From SZUA-217 sp964194555 (lineage in GTDB: Bacteria; Actinomycetota; Acidimicrobiia; Spongiisociales; ZC4RG35), in contig CAXMMT010000067.1 in assembly GCA_964194555.1 (NCBI GenBank), positions 1-13,565 of the forward strand: 13,565 bases of DNA, in the 5' to 3' direction. The position numbers were made by a program, and so were the translations under genes. This document shows positions 1-7,091 of this stretch, piece after piece. The notes beneath the pieces were generated by a model. It saw only the letters and a program-made list of their open reading frames with translations. It made no database searches and was not told where the DNA came from. Positions within the stretch are counted from its first letter, which is position 1; every line of letters starts with the position of its first letter.

Positions 1-38
1 TTAGGAAACCGGTGCTCTATCCCCTGAGCTACGAGGGC
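1..38 (-). tRNA. tRNA-Arg (anticodon CCT), 5' part only, cut by the window edge
   Basis: Read on the minus strand, position 38 begins GCCCTCG (acceptor 5' strand), then TA, a D-arm with GCTC/GAGC stem around AGGGGATA, then A and the anticodon stem CCGGT with loop TTCCTAA. The anticodon CCT lies at positions 5-3. The 3' half (rest of the anticodon stem, variable loop, T-arm and acceptor 3' strand) lies outside the window. Spacing from base 1 to the anticodon loop matches a canonical tRNA, so this is a functional-looking gene rather than a remnant, although the missing half cannot be judged. Confidence 0.9.
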
Positions 39-363
39 GTGAAGTTGTAACATGCCTGGTCAGACCCCTGTTTCGTGTTCCGAGGGGGGTTTACAACGTC
101 GCCAGGTTTCCGCTTGTGGCGGGCCCCGCACCGTAACGATCATCCATCGAATCGGCCAAGCTCTCCGCTGGATATCTTCGCTGTGGTCCCTGGGACTCCA
201 TCCTCTGTCATGGTGGTCGAGTCTCCACGGAACCCGGAATGTTCAGGATCGCTAGCGCAGATTGCCGGTACTGAGTGTGCCGGTTGAGCCGTGGCCTGCC
301 GGGTGGCGACCGGTAGGTGCTCTTGCCTGCATCCCTTCCGCCGATCTCGTAATGTGATAACCG
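39..363. other. intergenic stretch without a convincing gene
   Basis: About 325 bp between the tRNA and the cyclase remnant. Reading frames here are short, mutually overlapping and without recognisable motifs. The part next to the tRNA must hold its promoter (minus strand), but I see no clear -35/-10 pair. At 350-355 there is TAATGT, which fits a TANNNT -10 box, eight bases before the ATA at 364 that sits where the cyclase start would be. Nothing else is supported. Confidence 0.5.
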
Positions 364-585
364 ATAGAGTCGACGACTCGCCAGCTTGCCGCCGTGTGGT
401 TCGCCGATATCGTCGGCTACACGCGTCTCACTGCGCAAGACGAGGCGGCAGCGTTGCGACTGGTCGATCTTTTCAAGGAGATCGTCCGGGAGGAGACCGA
501 GCAGCGCGGCGGAACCGTGGTCAGTGGTCCTGGCGCTCCTGGCACTTCGCTGGGCCGAGAAACGGGCGAGCCGGCGACGCATTGA
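364..585 (+). pseudogene. N-terminal remnant of a class III adenylate/guanylate cyclase domain
   Basis: In this frame the codons read ESTTRQLAAVWFADIVGYT, then RLTAQDEAAALRLVDLF and a GGTVV strand. This is the start of a class III cyclase homology domain: FADIVGYT carries the first metal-binding Asp. The family normally continues into a K-F-x-GD loop with the second metal Asp and about 130 more residues. Here homology stops after GGTVV and an unrelated SGPGAPG tail ends at the TGA at 583-585. In-frame TAA at 358 bounds the frame upstream. The natural start position holds ATA (364-366), and the first GTG (394) would delete strand beta-1 residues. With both the start codon and the catalytic core missing, this cannot be an active cyclase. 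The upstream TAATGT box may be left from its promoter. Confidence 0.7.
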
Positions 586-643
586 CCAACAGACAAACAA
601 GCCGGACACCGACGAGACGACCGATCAAGGGTCCCAACGATGA
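521..643 (+). pseudogene. out-of-frame C-terminal tail of a possible membrane protein
   Basis: Directly after the cyclase homology ends, a different frame reads SVVLALLALRWAEKR, then ASRRRIDQQTNKPD and a polar end closing with TGA at 641-643. The pattern of a short hydrophobic segment, then a positively charged stretch and a polar tail is what the C-terminus of an inner-membrane protein looks like. G/C-rich third codon positions support former coding. GTGGTC occurs at 517-522 and again at 524-529, right where the two frames meet, which would fit a deletion or rearrangement at a short repeat. It could also be the true C-terminus of the same cyclase gene after an internal deletion and frameshift. 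The family is not recognised. Confidence 0.35.
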
Positions 644-646
644 CAG

Positions 647-2788
647 TCACTCGTGAATCGTATCCGAGACCTGCTCGCGCGTCTCATCTCCTGGTTCCGT
701 CGGCTCACAATCCTCGTTGAGACCCAAAATCCTCAAACGGGCCTCCCGGTAGTTATCGGTGATCTCATAACCGGAGTGACCCAGGCTCTCCGTGATCCGC
801 TCATTCTCGACCCGAGCGTTGGCTACGAAATGGCCGCCAATAGGGTCGGTGTCACGCCAGAGGTTGATCCATTCCGGACACAGCTCTGCTACATCGGCGA
901 CCAGATTTGGGACGCCCACGTTGGGAAACATCCGTGGATAGAGGATCCCGAGCTGAGATCCGTATGTGATGTAGGCGATACTCGACCCGGTTCGGCGCAA
1001 GGCGACCGCGGTGATCAGAGAACCCTGGGAATGGGCGCCAAGCACGGATTCGGGTGGCATGTCCTGGATGGCTGCCCCCAGGTCTTTCACCGCTCTTGGC
1101 CCGTACCCTGGTGGGGCAAGCGGGTGGTACCACCTCGGCCAGAACGATCCAAGGTCCCAGAGGATCCCCACCTGACGACGCCGGCCTTCCCCGTCCTTGC
1201 CGCCCGCCCACCCTTTTCGGATGCTCCTGAATGCGAAATAGCCCATGGGTAGGACCACTGCCGAGATCGAGAACACCACGAGACCCTGGGGAAAGCGAGG
1301 GAGGGCACCGACTTCCAGCCCGGCAACCAACGTTCCCCAGATGGCAAGGGGTGCCGCGCCTTCGGTGTCGCGAAGCTGCAAACCATGTCGATATGCGATG
1401 AACCCGACCGCGAGAAAGACCGCCAGACCAAGGAATGCCGCTGCATAGAAGAGAGTCCTCGCCTCCAGCTCAATTCGCCGCAGAACCATCCGCCGCCATC
1501 TCCCAAACTCCCGAGGCAATGGCCTGGTCGCTCCGTACTCTTCTGCGACCCGTCCGACGAACGCCAGCACCAACGCGACGACCAGCAGCGTGGCGAGAAA
1601 GAGGAGCGTCGCCACTGACACCCAGCCGACACCGGCGCTGCGAAGGATGTCCGTCCCGAGCAACGCGTCAACGAAGAGCCCGGCGGCTGCTCCCATCGTG
1701 ACTCCGATGAATGTGGCAAAGACCAAGGCGCCGACGCTGAGCGGTCCGGCGAACAAGGACAGCAGGGCGGCCAGCCCCAGTATCAGCGCCACTCCGAAAG
1801 TCATTGTGTGCAACTCTTCGAGACCCAAGCCGGACCCCGGCATCCAGACAAACATGATCGCCGCCAGGAGAGCCCCCAACGACAGAACCGGCAGATAGGA
1901 CGTGACCACCCAGACCCAGCGAGCCTCAGGAAAATATGTCGTCATCCAGCCAAGCGAGAACGCCGCCAGCATCGCCACGGCAAGCGCCATTGCAACCGTC
2001 ATCCGCCCGATCGACGCTCCCACGCTCATCGCGATGAACAGAATCCCCAATCCGAAGTGGAGTCGTCGGAGACGGTGGAGGATCGGATGGAGTGTCCACA
2101 AGCGGTCATCAGTCACCCGCGCACCACCGGGGTCTTCATACTGATTGAGGGTGGATTCATCGGCCTCGGGCTCCTCTCTCGCACGCAACATCGACTCCCC
2201 GGAGAGATCCAGCAGAAGATCATGTGGTGCAACCTTCCGCGGCTCGTCGAAGTGGGATTTCGATGAGACCCTTGCCACCAGCCAGTAAAAGCCCGAAGCC
2301 ACCAACAGCACCAGTGCTGTCAGGTAGACCCGCGGGTCGAGGAGACCGAAATCGAGTTGGATCCCGGCGATCTCGACCACGCCCACCGTTCTGATCCACG
2401 CCATCGGCAGCAGAACGCCCGTTGTCAGAGCCTGAGATACCAGGAGCAAGGTGAGAGTAAGCCCAGCTACCCGAACGGACATGCGACCCAACCTGGCATG
2501 CCATTTCTCGAGTGGCACCGGTTCGGGAAGAGGCGCCGTTGGGTCTCGGCGCCAGCCAGCCATCCATCCCGCAGCGTTGGCGAGTGCGAAAGGTGCGAGG
2601 AGCAGCCAGAGTGCGGTGCTCCTGGCACCGGATGTCAGGTTGGCCCAGTGAAAAGCGGATGTCTCGAAACATGGATCGGCCAGCCGGCGTCGATAGATTT
2701 TCGTCGGGTCATCGGCCGGGGTGTCGGTGACAGGATCGGTGTAGAGGATGGCGCGAGGTGGAGTACCTGAAACCCCGTGGATGCGCAG
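647..2788 (-). CDS. polytopic membrane protein with split alpha/beta-hydrolase elements
   Basis: The protein has roughly a dozen hydrophobic segments and a soluble C-terminal region. Its C-terminal third carries GAHSQGS (nucleophile elbow, Ser codon at 1028-1030), WRDTDPIGG (candidate acid) and LGHSGYE (candidate His), in the order of a Ser-Asp-His hydrolase. At the N-terminus it reads RIHGVSGTPP, where HG resembles the oxyanion-hole strand of lipases. The membrane region would therefore be a large insertion in a hydrolase fold. I recognise this as a conserved, uncharacterised actinobacterial family; the substrate is unknown. The first ATG is at 2563, but the conserved RIHGVSGTPP and first membrane segment lie upstream of it, so I extended the gene to the CTG at 2788 (713 residues). 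No ATG, GTG or TTG exists in this frame between 2563 and the stop at 2918. ACG at 2804-2806, six bases after AAGGGG, is another possible start. The gene is convergent with the cyclase remnant and divergent from the NYN gene. Confidence 0.75.
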   Translation of the reverse strand: MRIHGVSGTPPRAILYTDPVTDTPADDPTKIYRRRLADPCFETSAFHWANLTSGARSTALWLLLAPFALANAAGWMAGWRRDPTAPLPEPVPLEKWHARLGRMSVRVAGLTLTLLLVSQALTTGVLLPMAWIRTVGVVEIAGIQLDFGLLDPRVYLTALVLLVASGFYWLVARVSSKSHFDEPRKVAPHDLLLDLSGESMLRAREEPEADESTLNQYEDPGGARVTDDRLWTLHPILHRLRRLHFGLGILFIAMSVGASIGRMTVAMALAVAMLAAFSLGWMTTYFPEARWVWVVTSYLPVLSLGALLAAIMFVWMPGSGLGLEELHTMTFGVALILGLAALLSLFAGPLSVGALVFATFIGVTMGAAAGLFVDALLGTDILRSAGVGWVSVATLLFLATLLVVALVLAFVGRVAEEYGATRPLPREFGRWRRMVLRRIELEARTLFYAAAFLGLAVFLAVGFIAYRHGLQLRDTEGAAPLAIWGTLVAGLEVGALPRFPQGLVVFSISAVVLPMGYFAFRSIRKGWAGGKDGEGRRRQVGILWDLGSFWPRWYHPLAPPGYGPRAVKDLGAAIQDMPPESVLGAHSQGSLITAVALRRTGSSIAYITYGSQLGILYPRMFPNVGVPNLVADVAELCPEWINLWRDTDPIGGHFVANARVENERITESLGHSGYEITDNYREARLRILGLNEDCEPTEPGDETREQVSDTIHE

Positions 2789-2883
2789 TTCCTGGTGCTC
2801 TGTCGTGGTGTGCCCCTTCTTCGACTCAGAAGCTACATCTGAGACCGGGAACCGTGCGGAGGAACCTCGATCGCCTCGCCCAC

Positions 2884-2889
2884 TACATT
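2884..2889 (+). promoter_or_regulatory. candidate -10 box for leaderless transcription of the NYN gene
   Basis: TACATT fits the TANNNT -10 consensus and ends seven bases before the ATG at 2897, so transcription would begin at or next to the start codon. There is no Shine-Dalgarno sequence close to the ATG; the nearest GGAGGA is about 34 bases upstream. Leaderless mRNAs are common in Actinomycetota. No good -35 match is seen: the hexamer 17 bases upstream is GGAACC. Confidence 0.35.
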
Positions 2890-2896
2890 CACCGTC

Positions 2897-3904
2897 ATGG
2901 AAGAAGAACGCATTGCACTATTCGTCGACTTCGAGAACCTGGCGATAGGAGCGAGAGAGTCCTTGGGAGGCATGGAGTTCGATCTGGAGCCCATTTCCAA
3001 CGCCCTCGCCGAGCGTGGCCGGGTGATTTCGCGAAGGGCATACGCAGATTGGTCGATGTTCGCCGACGCCAGACAGGCGATGACTCGCAGCCACGTCGAG
3101 CTCATTGAGATTCCTCAGAGAATGGGGGCTACCAGAAAGAACGCTGCGGATATCAAGATGGCGGTGGACGCCATCGAGGTGGCCTTCGAGCGTGAGTATG
3201 TGACCACCTTCGTGATCTGCACCGGCGACTCGGATTTCACCCCGCTGGTCCACAAGCTGCGAGAACTCAACAAGAAGGTCATTGGCGTCGGAATCAAGGG
3301 GTCGACCTCGAAGCTGCTCCCGCCCGCCTGTGACGAGTTTCTGTTCTACGACAATCTCGAAGGCGTTGATCCTCTCCGGGAGCCGACCGCCAAGACGGAA
3401 ACAGGCGGAGACAACGCTGATGCGCCGGAGCTGGAGACGCTGATCACGACGACATTGGGTGGCCTTCTTCGCTCCGGTCAGGGAGAGGTGCTTGCCTCGT
3501 CGCTGAAACGTGCCGTGCTCCGCAAGGATTCGACTTTCTCCGAGGCGGACTACGGCTTTCGGGCTTTTGGGGAGCTGCTTCGTCACCTCGAATCGGATGA
3601 TGTCATCGAACTATCGGAGGGTCCGGGCAGAGGCGATCCGGTGGTCCAGTTCTCGTCGGGCGGCGGTGGTGAGCAGGAAGCATTTCAGCTCCTCCATGAC
3701 GTCGTGGGCGAACTCGCCGGGAAGAATTCCCCTGTGGTCATGTCCGGTCTCAAGAACCAGTTGCGGAAGCGTCAACCCGACTTCAGTGAGAAGAAGTTTG
3801 GCTACGGAGGCTTTCTCCAATTTTGCAAGGCGGCCGCCACCAGAGGGCTCATCGATCTGACCTGGGATGAGAAGGTAGGCGACTACTCAGTGTCCACGCG
3901 ATGA
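2897..3904 (+). CDS. NYN-domain (LabA/DUF88-like) RNase with two C-terminal LOTUS/OST-HTH-like domains
   Basis: Residues 5-155 form a NYN domain of the PIN-like nuclease fold. It opens with ALFVDFEN (D11, N14), has NAADIKMAVDA (D85, D91) and TGDSDFTPLV (D111, D113), the acidic residues expected to bind metal for RNA cleavage, so it looks catalytically intact. After a linker, residues about 178-250 and 260-335 are two related repeats, each about 70 residues, with the pattern 'hydrophobic helix, R-K/K-R, F-SE--FGY/YGF--F-L, L----I'. This fits LOTUS/OST-HTH RNA-binding domains. The function is probably cytosolic RNA binding and cleavage or RNA-dependent regulation; the target is unknown. The stop codon overlaps the next start (ATGA, 3901-3904), so translation is probably coupled to the oxidoreductase downstream. 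The start is the first ATG, directly after a -10-like box. Confidence 0.88.
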   Translation: MEEERIALFVDFENLAIGARESLGGMEFDLEPISNALAERGRVISRRAYADWSMFADARQAMTRSHVELIEIPQRMGATRKNAADIKMAVDAIEVAFEREYVTTFVICTGDSDFTPLVHKLRELNKKVIGVGIKGSTSKLLPPACDEFLFYDNLEGVDPLREPTAKTETGGDNADAPELETLITTTLGGLLRSGQGEVLASSLKRAVLRKDSTFSEADYGFRAFGELLRHLESDDVIELSEGPGRGDPVVQFSSGGGGEQEAFQLLHDVVGELAGKNSPVVMSGLKNQLRKRQPDFSEKKFGYGGFLQFCKAAATRGLIDLTWDEKVGDYSVSTR

Positions 3905-5136
3905 GGGAAGGGGCCGACGTGGTCGTCGTCGGCGCGGGAATCATCGGGTCGTCGATTGCCTATCAACTTGCCCGCCACCGCATCGGGGTCATCGCAGTGG
4001 ACAAGGGGGTTGGTCCCGCCGAGGGCTCGACCGGAGCTTCCTCATCGATCTGCCGCTGCCGCTATACCAACCCCGAGGTTGTCCGTCTGGCGTTTCACGG
4101 CCAGAAGGCGCTGGGCAATTGGTCTCAGTTCACCGGGCTTGCCGAAACCAGGTCCCACCTGCATCGAGTCGGGGTGATCTGGATGATGGGGGAGAGCAGG
4201 GAGAAGGTTGCGAGGGATGCGGCCCAACTCCTGTCTCAAGGGGTTGACGCCGAGACGCTTGGCCCCGAGGACCTGACGGGTTTGTTTCCGGCCGTATCGA
4301 ACTGCGCCGAGCCGCTCGACATGTCCGGGGACATCGACCATGTATGCCGGCCCGGAGAGGCGTTTCTCTACGAGCCCAGGGGCGGGTATGCCGATCCTGT
4401 GGGCGCCAATCAGGATCTGATAGAGGCCACCCGTGCCCGGGGTGGCGATGTCAGGTTCAAGTCCCATGTCGTAGATGTTCTACGGAGAGGGGAGCGGGTG
4501 ACGGGGGTAAAGCTCGCCGACGGCACATCGATCTCGGCAGGTTTGGTGATCAATGCTGCGGGGCCCTGGTGCAACTTGCTGAATGACATGGCCGGTGCCG
4601 ACATCCGCTGGACTCTCACACCGACCCGGATCCAAACCGTGTATCGCCCGTGGCCGGAGAGTCTTGGGCAGCTTCCCATCGGTCTGGACACGACCACGGG
4701 CATCTACTTCCGACCGGAATCGGCAGGACAACAGATCATGGTGGGGTCGGTGACGGCCGAGGACGAGAAGGAGATCATCGCCGACCCGGACAACTTCAAG
4801 AGAGTTCCCGACGCCGACTACACACAGTTGAAACTGGCAACATTCCACCACAGAATTCCGTCGCTGGAGCCGAGGGGCCAGGTCACGGGAATCGCCGGTC
4901 TCTACACCATCAATCGTGAGGACGTTCACCCGATCCTGGGCCCCAGTGGAGTCGACGGATTTTGGGTTGCCAACGGCTTCAGCGGCCATGGCTTCAAGCT
5001 GGCTCCGGCGATCGGGTCGATGATTGCCCAGGCGATATCGGGTGAGCGGACCGACTTCGACGTCGACGTACCAATCGATTTCTTCTCACTCGATAGGGAG
5101 CCGATTGACGTCTCTGTTAAGAGCGTGCTCGCCTGA
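3901..5136 (+). CDS. FAD-dependent oxidoreductase, DAO family (sarcosine oxidase beta / D-amino-acid dehydrogenase-like)
   Basis: The N-terminus has the Rossmann motif VVVVGAGIIG (G11, G13, G16) with D34 at the end of strand beta-2, which binds the FAD ribose. STGASS follows, as in DAO-family proteins. Near the C-terminus NGFSGHGFKLAP (residues 358-369) is the conserved FAD-contact segment of this family, preceded by an HPILGP loop. The 411-residue length is normal. Such enzymes oxidise C-N bonds of amino acids or N-methyl amino acids and pass electrons to oxygen or a carrier. Which substrate is used cannot be told from sequence alone. The gene overlaps the NYN gene (ATGA) and its own stop overlaps the next start (TGATG), so all three are likely one transcript. 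Pairing with a cyclodeaminase-family enzyme suggests an imino-acid/amino-acid pathway. Confidence 0.88.
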   Translation: MREGADVVVVGAGIIGSSIAYQLARHRIGVIAVDKGVGPAEGSTGASSSICRCRYTNPEVVRLAFHGQKALGNWSQFTGLAETRSHLHRVGVIWMMGESREKVARDAAQLLSQGVDAETLGPEDLTGLFPAVSNCAEPLDMSGDIDHVCRPGEAFLYEPRGGYADPVGANQDLIEATRARGGDVRFKSHVVDVLRRGERVTGVKLADGTSISAGLVINAAGPWCNLLNDMAGADIRWTLTPTRIQTVYRPWPESLGQLPIGLDTTTGIYFRPESAGQQIMVGSVTAEDEKEIIADPDNFKRVPDADYTQLKLATFHHRIPSLEPRGQVTGIAGLYTINREDVHPILGPSGVDGFWVANGFSGHGFKLAPAIGSMIAQAISGERTDFDVDVPIDFFSLDREPIDVSVKSVLA

Positions 5137-6005
5137 TGCGCTATTTGGACGCGCAGACCACGCGGGCGGCGCTATCGATGCCCGACGCCATCGTGTCGAT
5201 GCGTCACGCGTTCTCGGGTGATGTGGAGACACCCCTTCGAACGATGATTGGCGGCTCCATGGTCATGCCCGGACGTCTCGACGACGTAATTGCGGTGAAA
5301 GTTGTATCCATCGTTCCCGGCAACCCCGCAGGACTTGTCGTGGTTTTTGGAGCCGACGGCAGCCCGATTGGGGTCGTCGATGGGCCAACGATCACATCGA
5401 TTAGAACAGCGGCCGTCTGCGGCCTGGCGACTCAGCTTCTCACCTCGGACGAACCGAAGACCCTGGCCATGTTGGGCGCCGGGGCAATGGCTTATGACCA
5501 GATCGAGGCGATACGGGCCGTTCGTCGGGTCGACAGGGTCCTGGTTTGGTCTCGATCGGAGCAAAAAGCGACTGAGATGGCGCGTCGGGTCGAGGGGGAG
5601 GCCGTTGTAGATGCCGGCGAAGCTGTCGCTCAGGCAGATGTCGTCTCATGCGCCACCCCCGCCGTCCAGCCTCTCTTTGACGAATCAGCGGTGCGGTCAG
5701 GCACCCATGTCAACGCAGTGGGCGCTTTTACACCTGCCATGGTGGAAGTGCCCGGCGAAGTCGTGAAAAGGGCCTATGTGGTCGTCGACGATGTTGACGC
5801 CGCTGCGGCCGAGGCCGGAGATCTCATCCAGGCCGGCCGCGAGCCTGACACGACTCTCTCCGATCTCATTGCCGCCCACCATCCGAAGATCGCGTCGGAC
5901 GTCACTCTGTTCAAGAGCGTCGGCGTGGCCGCTCAGGACGTGGCGGCGGCCCACATGGCACTTGTGGACGCAATCGCGTTGGGTCTTGGAGTCGAGCTCA
6001 GCTAA
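5136..6005 (+). CDS. ornithine cyclodeaminase / mu-crystallin family NAD(P)-dependent enzyme
   Basis: The protein has the usual two-part family layout. The N-terminal half contains AVKVVSIVPGN (K55) and TSIRTAA (R90), matching the substrate-binding Lys and Arg. A Rossmann domain follows with LAMLGAGAMA (G114, G116) for NAD(P). At 289 residues it is somewhat shorter than the usual 310-330; the shortening is in the N-terminal dimerisation region. Family members include ornithine cyclodeaminase, alanine dehydrogenase, and delta-1-pyrroline-2-carboxylate or ketimine reductases. The neighbouring DAO-type oxidase makes an imine reductase role attractive, but that is inference. Start and upstream stop overlap (TGATG at 5134-5138), so translation is probably coupled. 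The 3' end overlaps the convergent DUF2277 gene by 8 bp. Confidence 0.87.
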   Translation: MRYLDAQTTRAALSMPDAIVSMRHAFSGDVETPLRTMIGGSMVMPGRLDDVIAVKVVSIVPGNPAGLVVVFGADGSPIGVVDGPTITSIRTAAVCGLATQLLTSDEPKTLAMLGAGAMAYDQIEAIRAVRRVDRVLVWSRSEQKATEMARRVEGEAVVDAGEAVAQADVVSCATPAVQPLFDESAVRSGTHVNAVGAFTPAMVEVPGEVVKRAYVVVDDVDAAAAEAGDLIQAGREPDTTLSDLIAAHHPKIASDVTLFKSVGVAAQDVAAAHMALVDAIALGLGVELS

Positions 6006-6216
6006 CGCTAGTGGTTCCTCTGACTTCAAGACCGTCGAGAAGCCGTTGCGAGGCCGCTGCTATCTCAAAGACTGCGCTCTCAAACCCGCTTGCGTTGTGT
6101 GATGCAGGTTTCGCAAAGCCCGAGATCTTCCGCACGTACTGAAGGGCAGCCGCTTCTATTTCGTCGGGTGGCGCTGGAGTGGCGCCTTCTCGGAGACGCT
6201 TGATTGATCGGCACAT
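5998..6216 (-). CDS. DUF2277 family small protein
   Basis: This 72-residue protein begins MCRSIK, contains EIEAAALQYVRKISGFAKP, and continues with a helix in which SAVFEIAAASQRLL can be read. That is the standard pattern of DUF2277, a family of small cytosolic proteins of unknown function common in Actinomycetota and other bacteria. I chose the ATG at 6216 because MCRSIK is the conserved family N-terminus; a TTG three codons upstream (6225) is possible. It starts 10 bases after the stop of the membrane protein at 6227, with no Shine-Dalgarno, so it is probably translated by coupling from that gene. Its last 8 bases overlap the end of the convergent cyclodeaminase gene. Confidence 0.85.
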   Translation of the reverse strand: MCRSIKRLREGATPAPPDEIEAAALQYVRKISGFAKPASHNASGFESAVFEIAAASQRLLDGLEVRGTTSVS

Positions 6217-6226
6217 GGGGGTCAAG

Positions 6227-7045
6227 TTAGCGGCGTCGTCGGATCCGGTCTATCTCGTTGGAGATGAGGACGAGCATGAGAGCTATCACGGTAGGTCCCA
6301 TGGCTGCAGCGTCGGGGCCTGCCAGAAAGGCGGCGACAAACACAAGGACACCAATCAACCCTCGACCTGCGTGGAGACGATCCTGGGAGATGGGTGTCTT
6401 TCTTCGTGAGTCGACGAGACTGGTCGGTGGTTCAGGCTCTCGAACGACCGCGATCAGAGCGAGCAACCCGATGATGATGACTAGGGACTGGTTGATGTCG
6501 GGCATTTGCTGAGGGAAAACCTGGCTCAACGTGGCGACGACTGACGAACCGAGAGCTGCGAGAAGCGCTGTAAGGGCGGCCGCTGTGGTGTGCTCCACCG
6601 CCATCCGGTCATCGATGTAGATGGCCAGCGCCAGCCCGAACCCGGCGACCCAGCCTGCCGCAGTGAAAGAGATGGCTGCGGCAAGGACTCCGAGCGTGGC
6701 GAGATCCGACACAAGTGGTCTCCGCCCGGTGGTGTTCACGACGATACGGGCCACCAGAAGAAGGCCGATCGCCGGGAGGGCACCGCCCACATCGAACCCG
6801 ACGAGCACCCAGAGTCCGGCCATCATCCCGGCGATCAACGCTGTCGAGTCGTGGTCCGGGTCGAGTTCTCGGGTCAAAGCCCAAACCAGGAACGCATGGA
6901 GCGGTGCCCATAAGACGGCAGTTTCACCCTGGCTCACCCACAGTGCCACGGCACCCAAACCGGTTGTGCCAACCAGCCCGAGCAACACCTGGTTGGATCG
7001 CATCGAGAGGTCGAAAGCCCGGCCAACGTGTGATCTGAATGCCAT
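6227..7045 (-). CDS. polytopic membrane protein of unknown function
   Basis: This 272-residue protein has about seven or eight hydrophobic segments. Between the second and third lies the polar motif TRELDPDHDSTA, which looks conserved and could be functional. A cytosolic-type charged loop (residues about 205-232, REPEPPTSLVDSRRK) precedes the last two segments, and the protein ends in RIRRRR, placing the C-terminus inside. I chose the ATG at 7045 because the residues encoded upstream of it in the same frame are very polar and His/Arg-rich, unlike a membrane protein start, and would overlap the divergent CLC gene. No enzyme or transporter family is recognised. It probably forms a two-gene unit with DUF2277 and shares a 46-bp divergent region with the CLC gene. 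Confidence 0.7.
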   Translation of the reverse strand: MAFRSHVGRAFDLSMRSNQVLLGLVGTTGLGAVALWVSQGETAVLWAPLHAFLVWALTRELDPDHDSTALIAGMMAGLWVLVGFDVGGALPAIGLLLVARIVVNTTGRRPLVSDLATLGVLAAAISFTAAGWVAGFGLALAIYIDDRMAVEHTTAAALTALLAALGSSVVATLSQVFPQQMPDINQSLVIIIGLLALIAVVREPEPPTSLVDSRRKTPISQDRLHAGRGLIGVLVFVAAFLAGPDAAAMGPTVIALMLVLISNEIDRIRRRR

Positions 7046-7091
7046 TACATGCCGATTGTGCCGGTTTTCGCCTCGCTGATGCGGAAATACC

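Noticed and set aside
208..609. 133-codon minus-strand frame left of the hydrolase
   Set aside because: Mostly a shadow of the cyclase remnant; Arg/Ser-rich without motifs.
653..1252. 199-codon plus-strand frame antisense to the membrane hydrolase
   Set aside because: It overlaps the GAHSQGS and His motifs read on the other strand; composition and content do not look like a protein family.
2918..3586. 222-codon minus-strand frame under the NYN gene
   Set aside because: No recognisable motif, and the plus strand encodes an intact NYN domain. It ends at the TAG that bounds the upstream side of the membrane-hydrolase frame, so it is not that gene's N-terminus.
6217..6225. TTG at 6225 as the DUF2277 start
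   Set aside because: The conserved family N-terminus is MCRSIK, which begins at the ATG at 6216.
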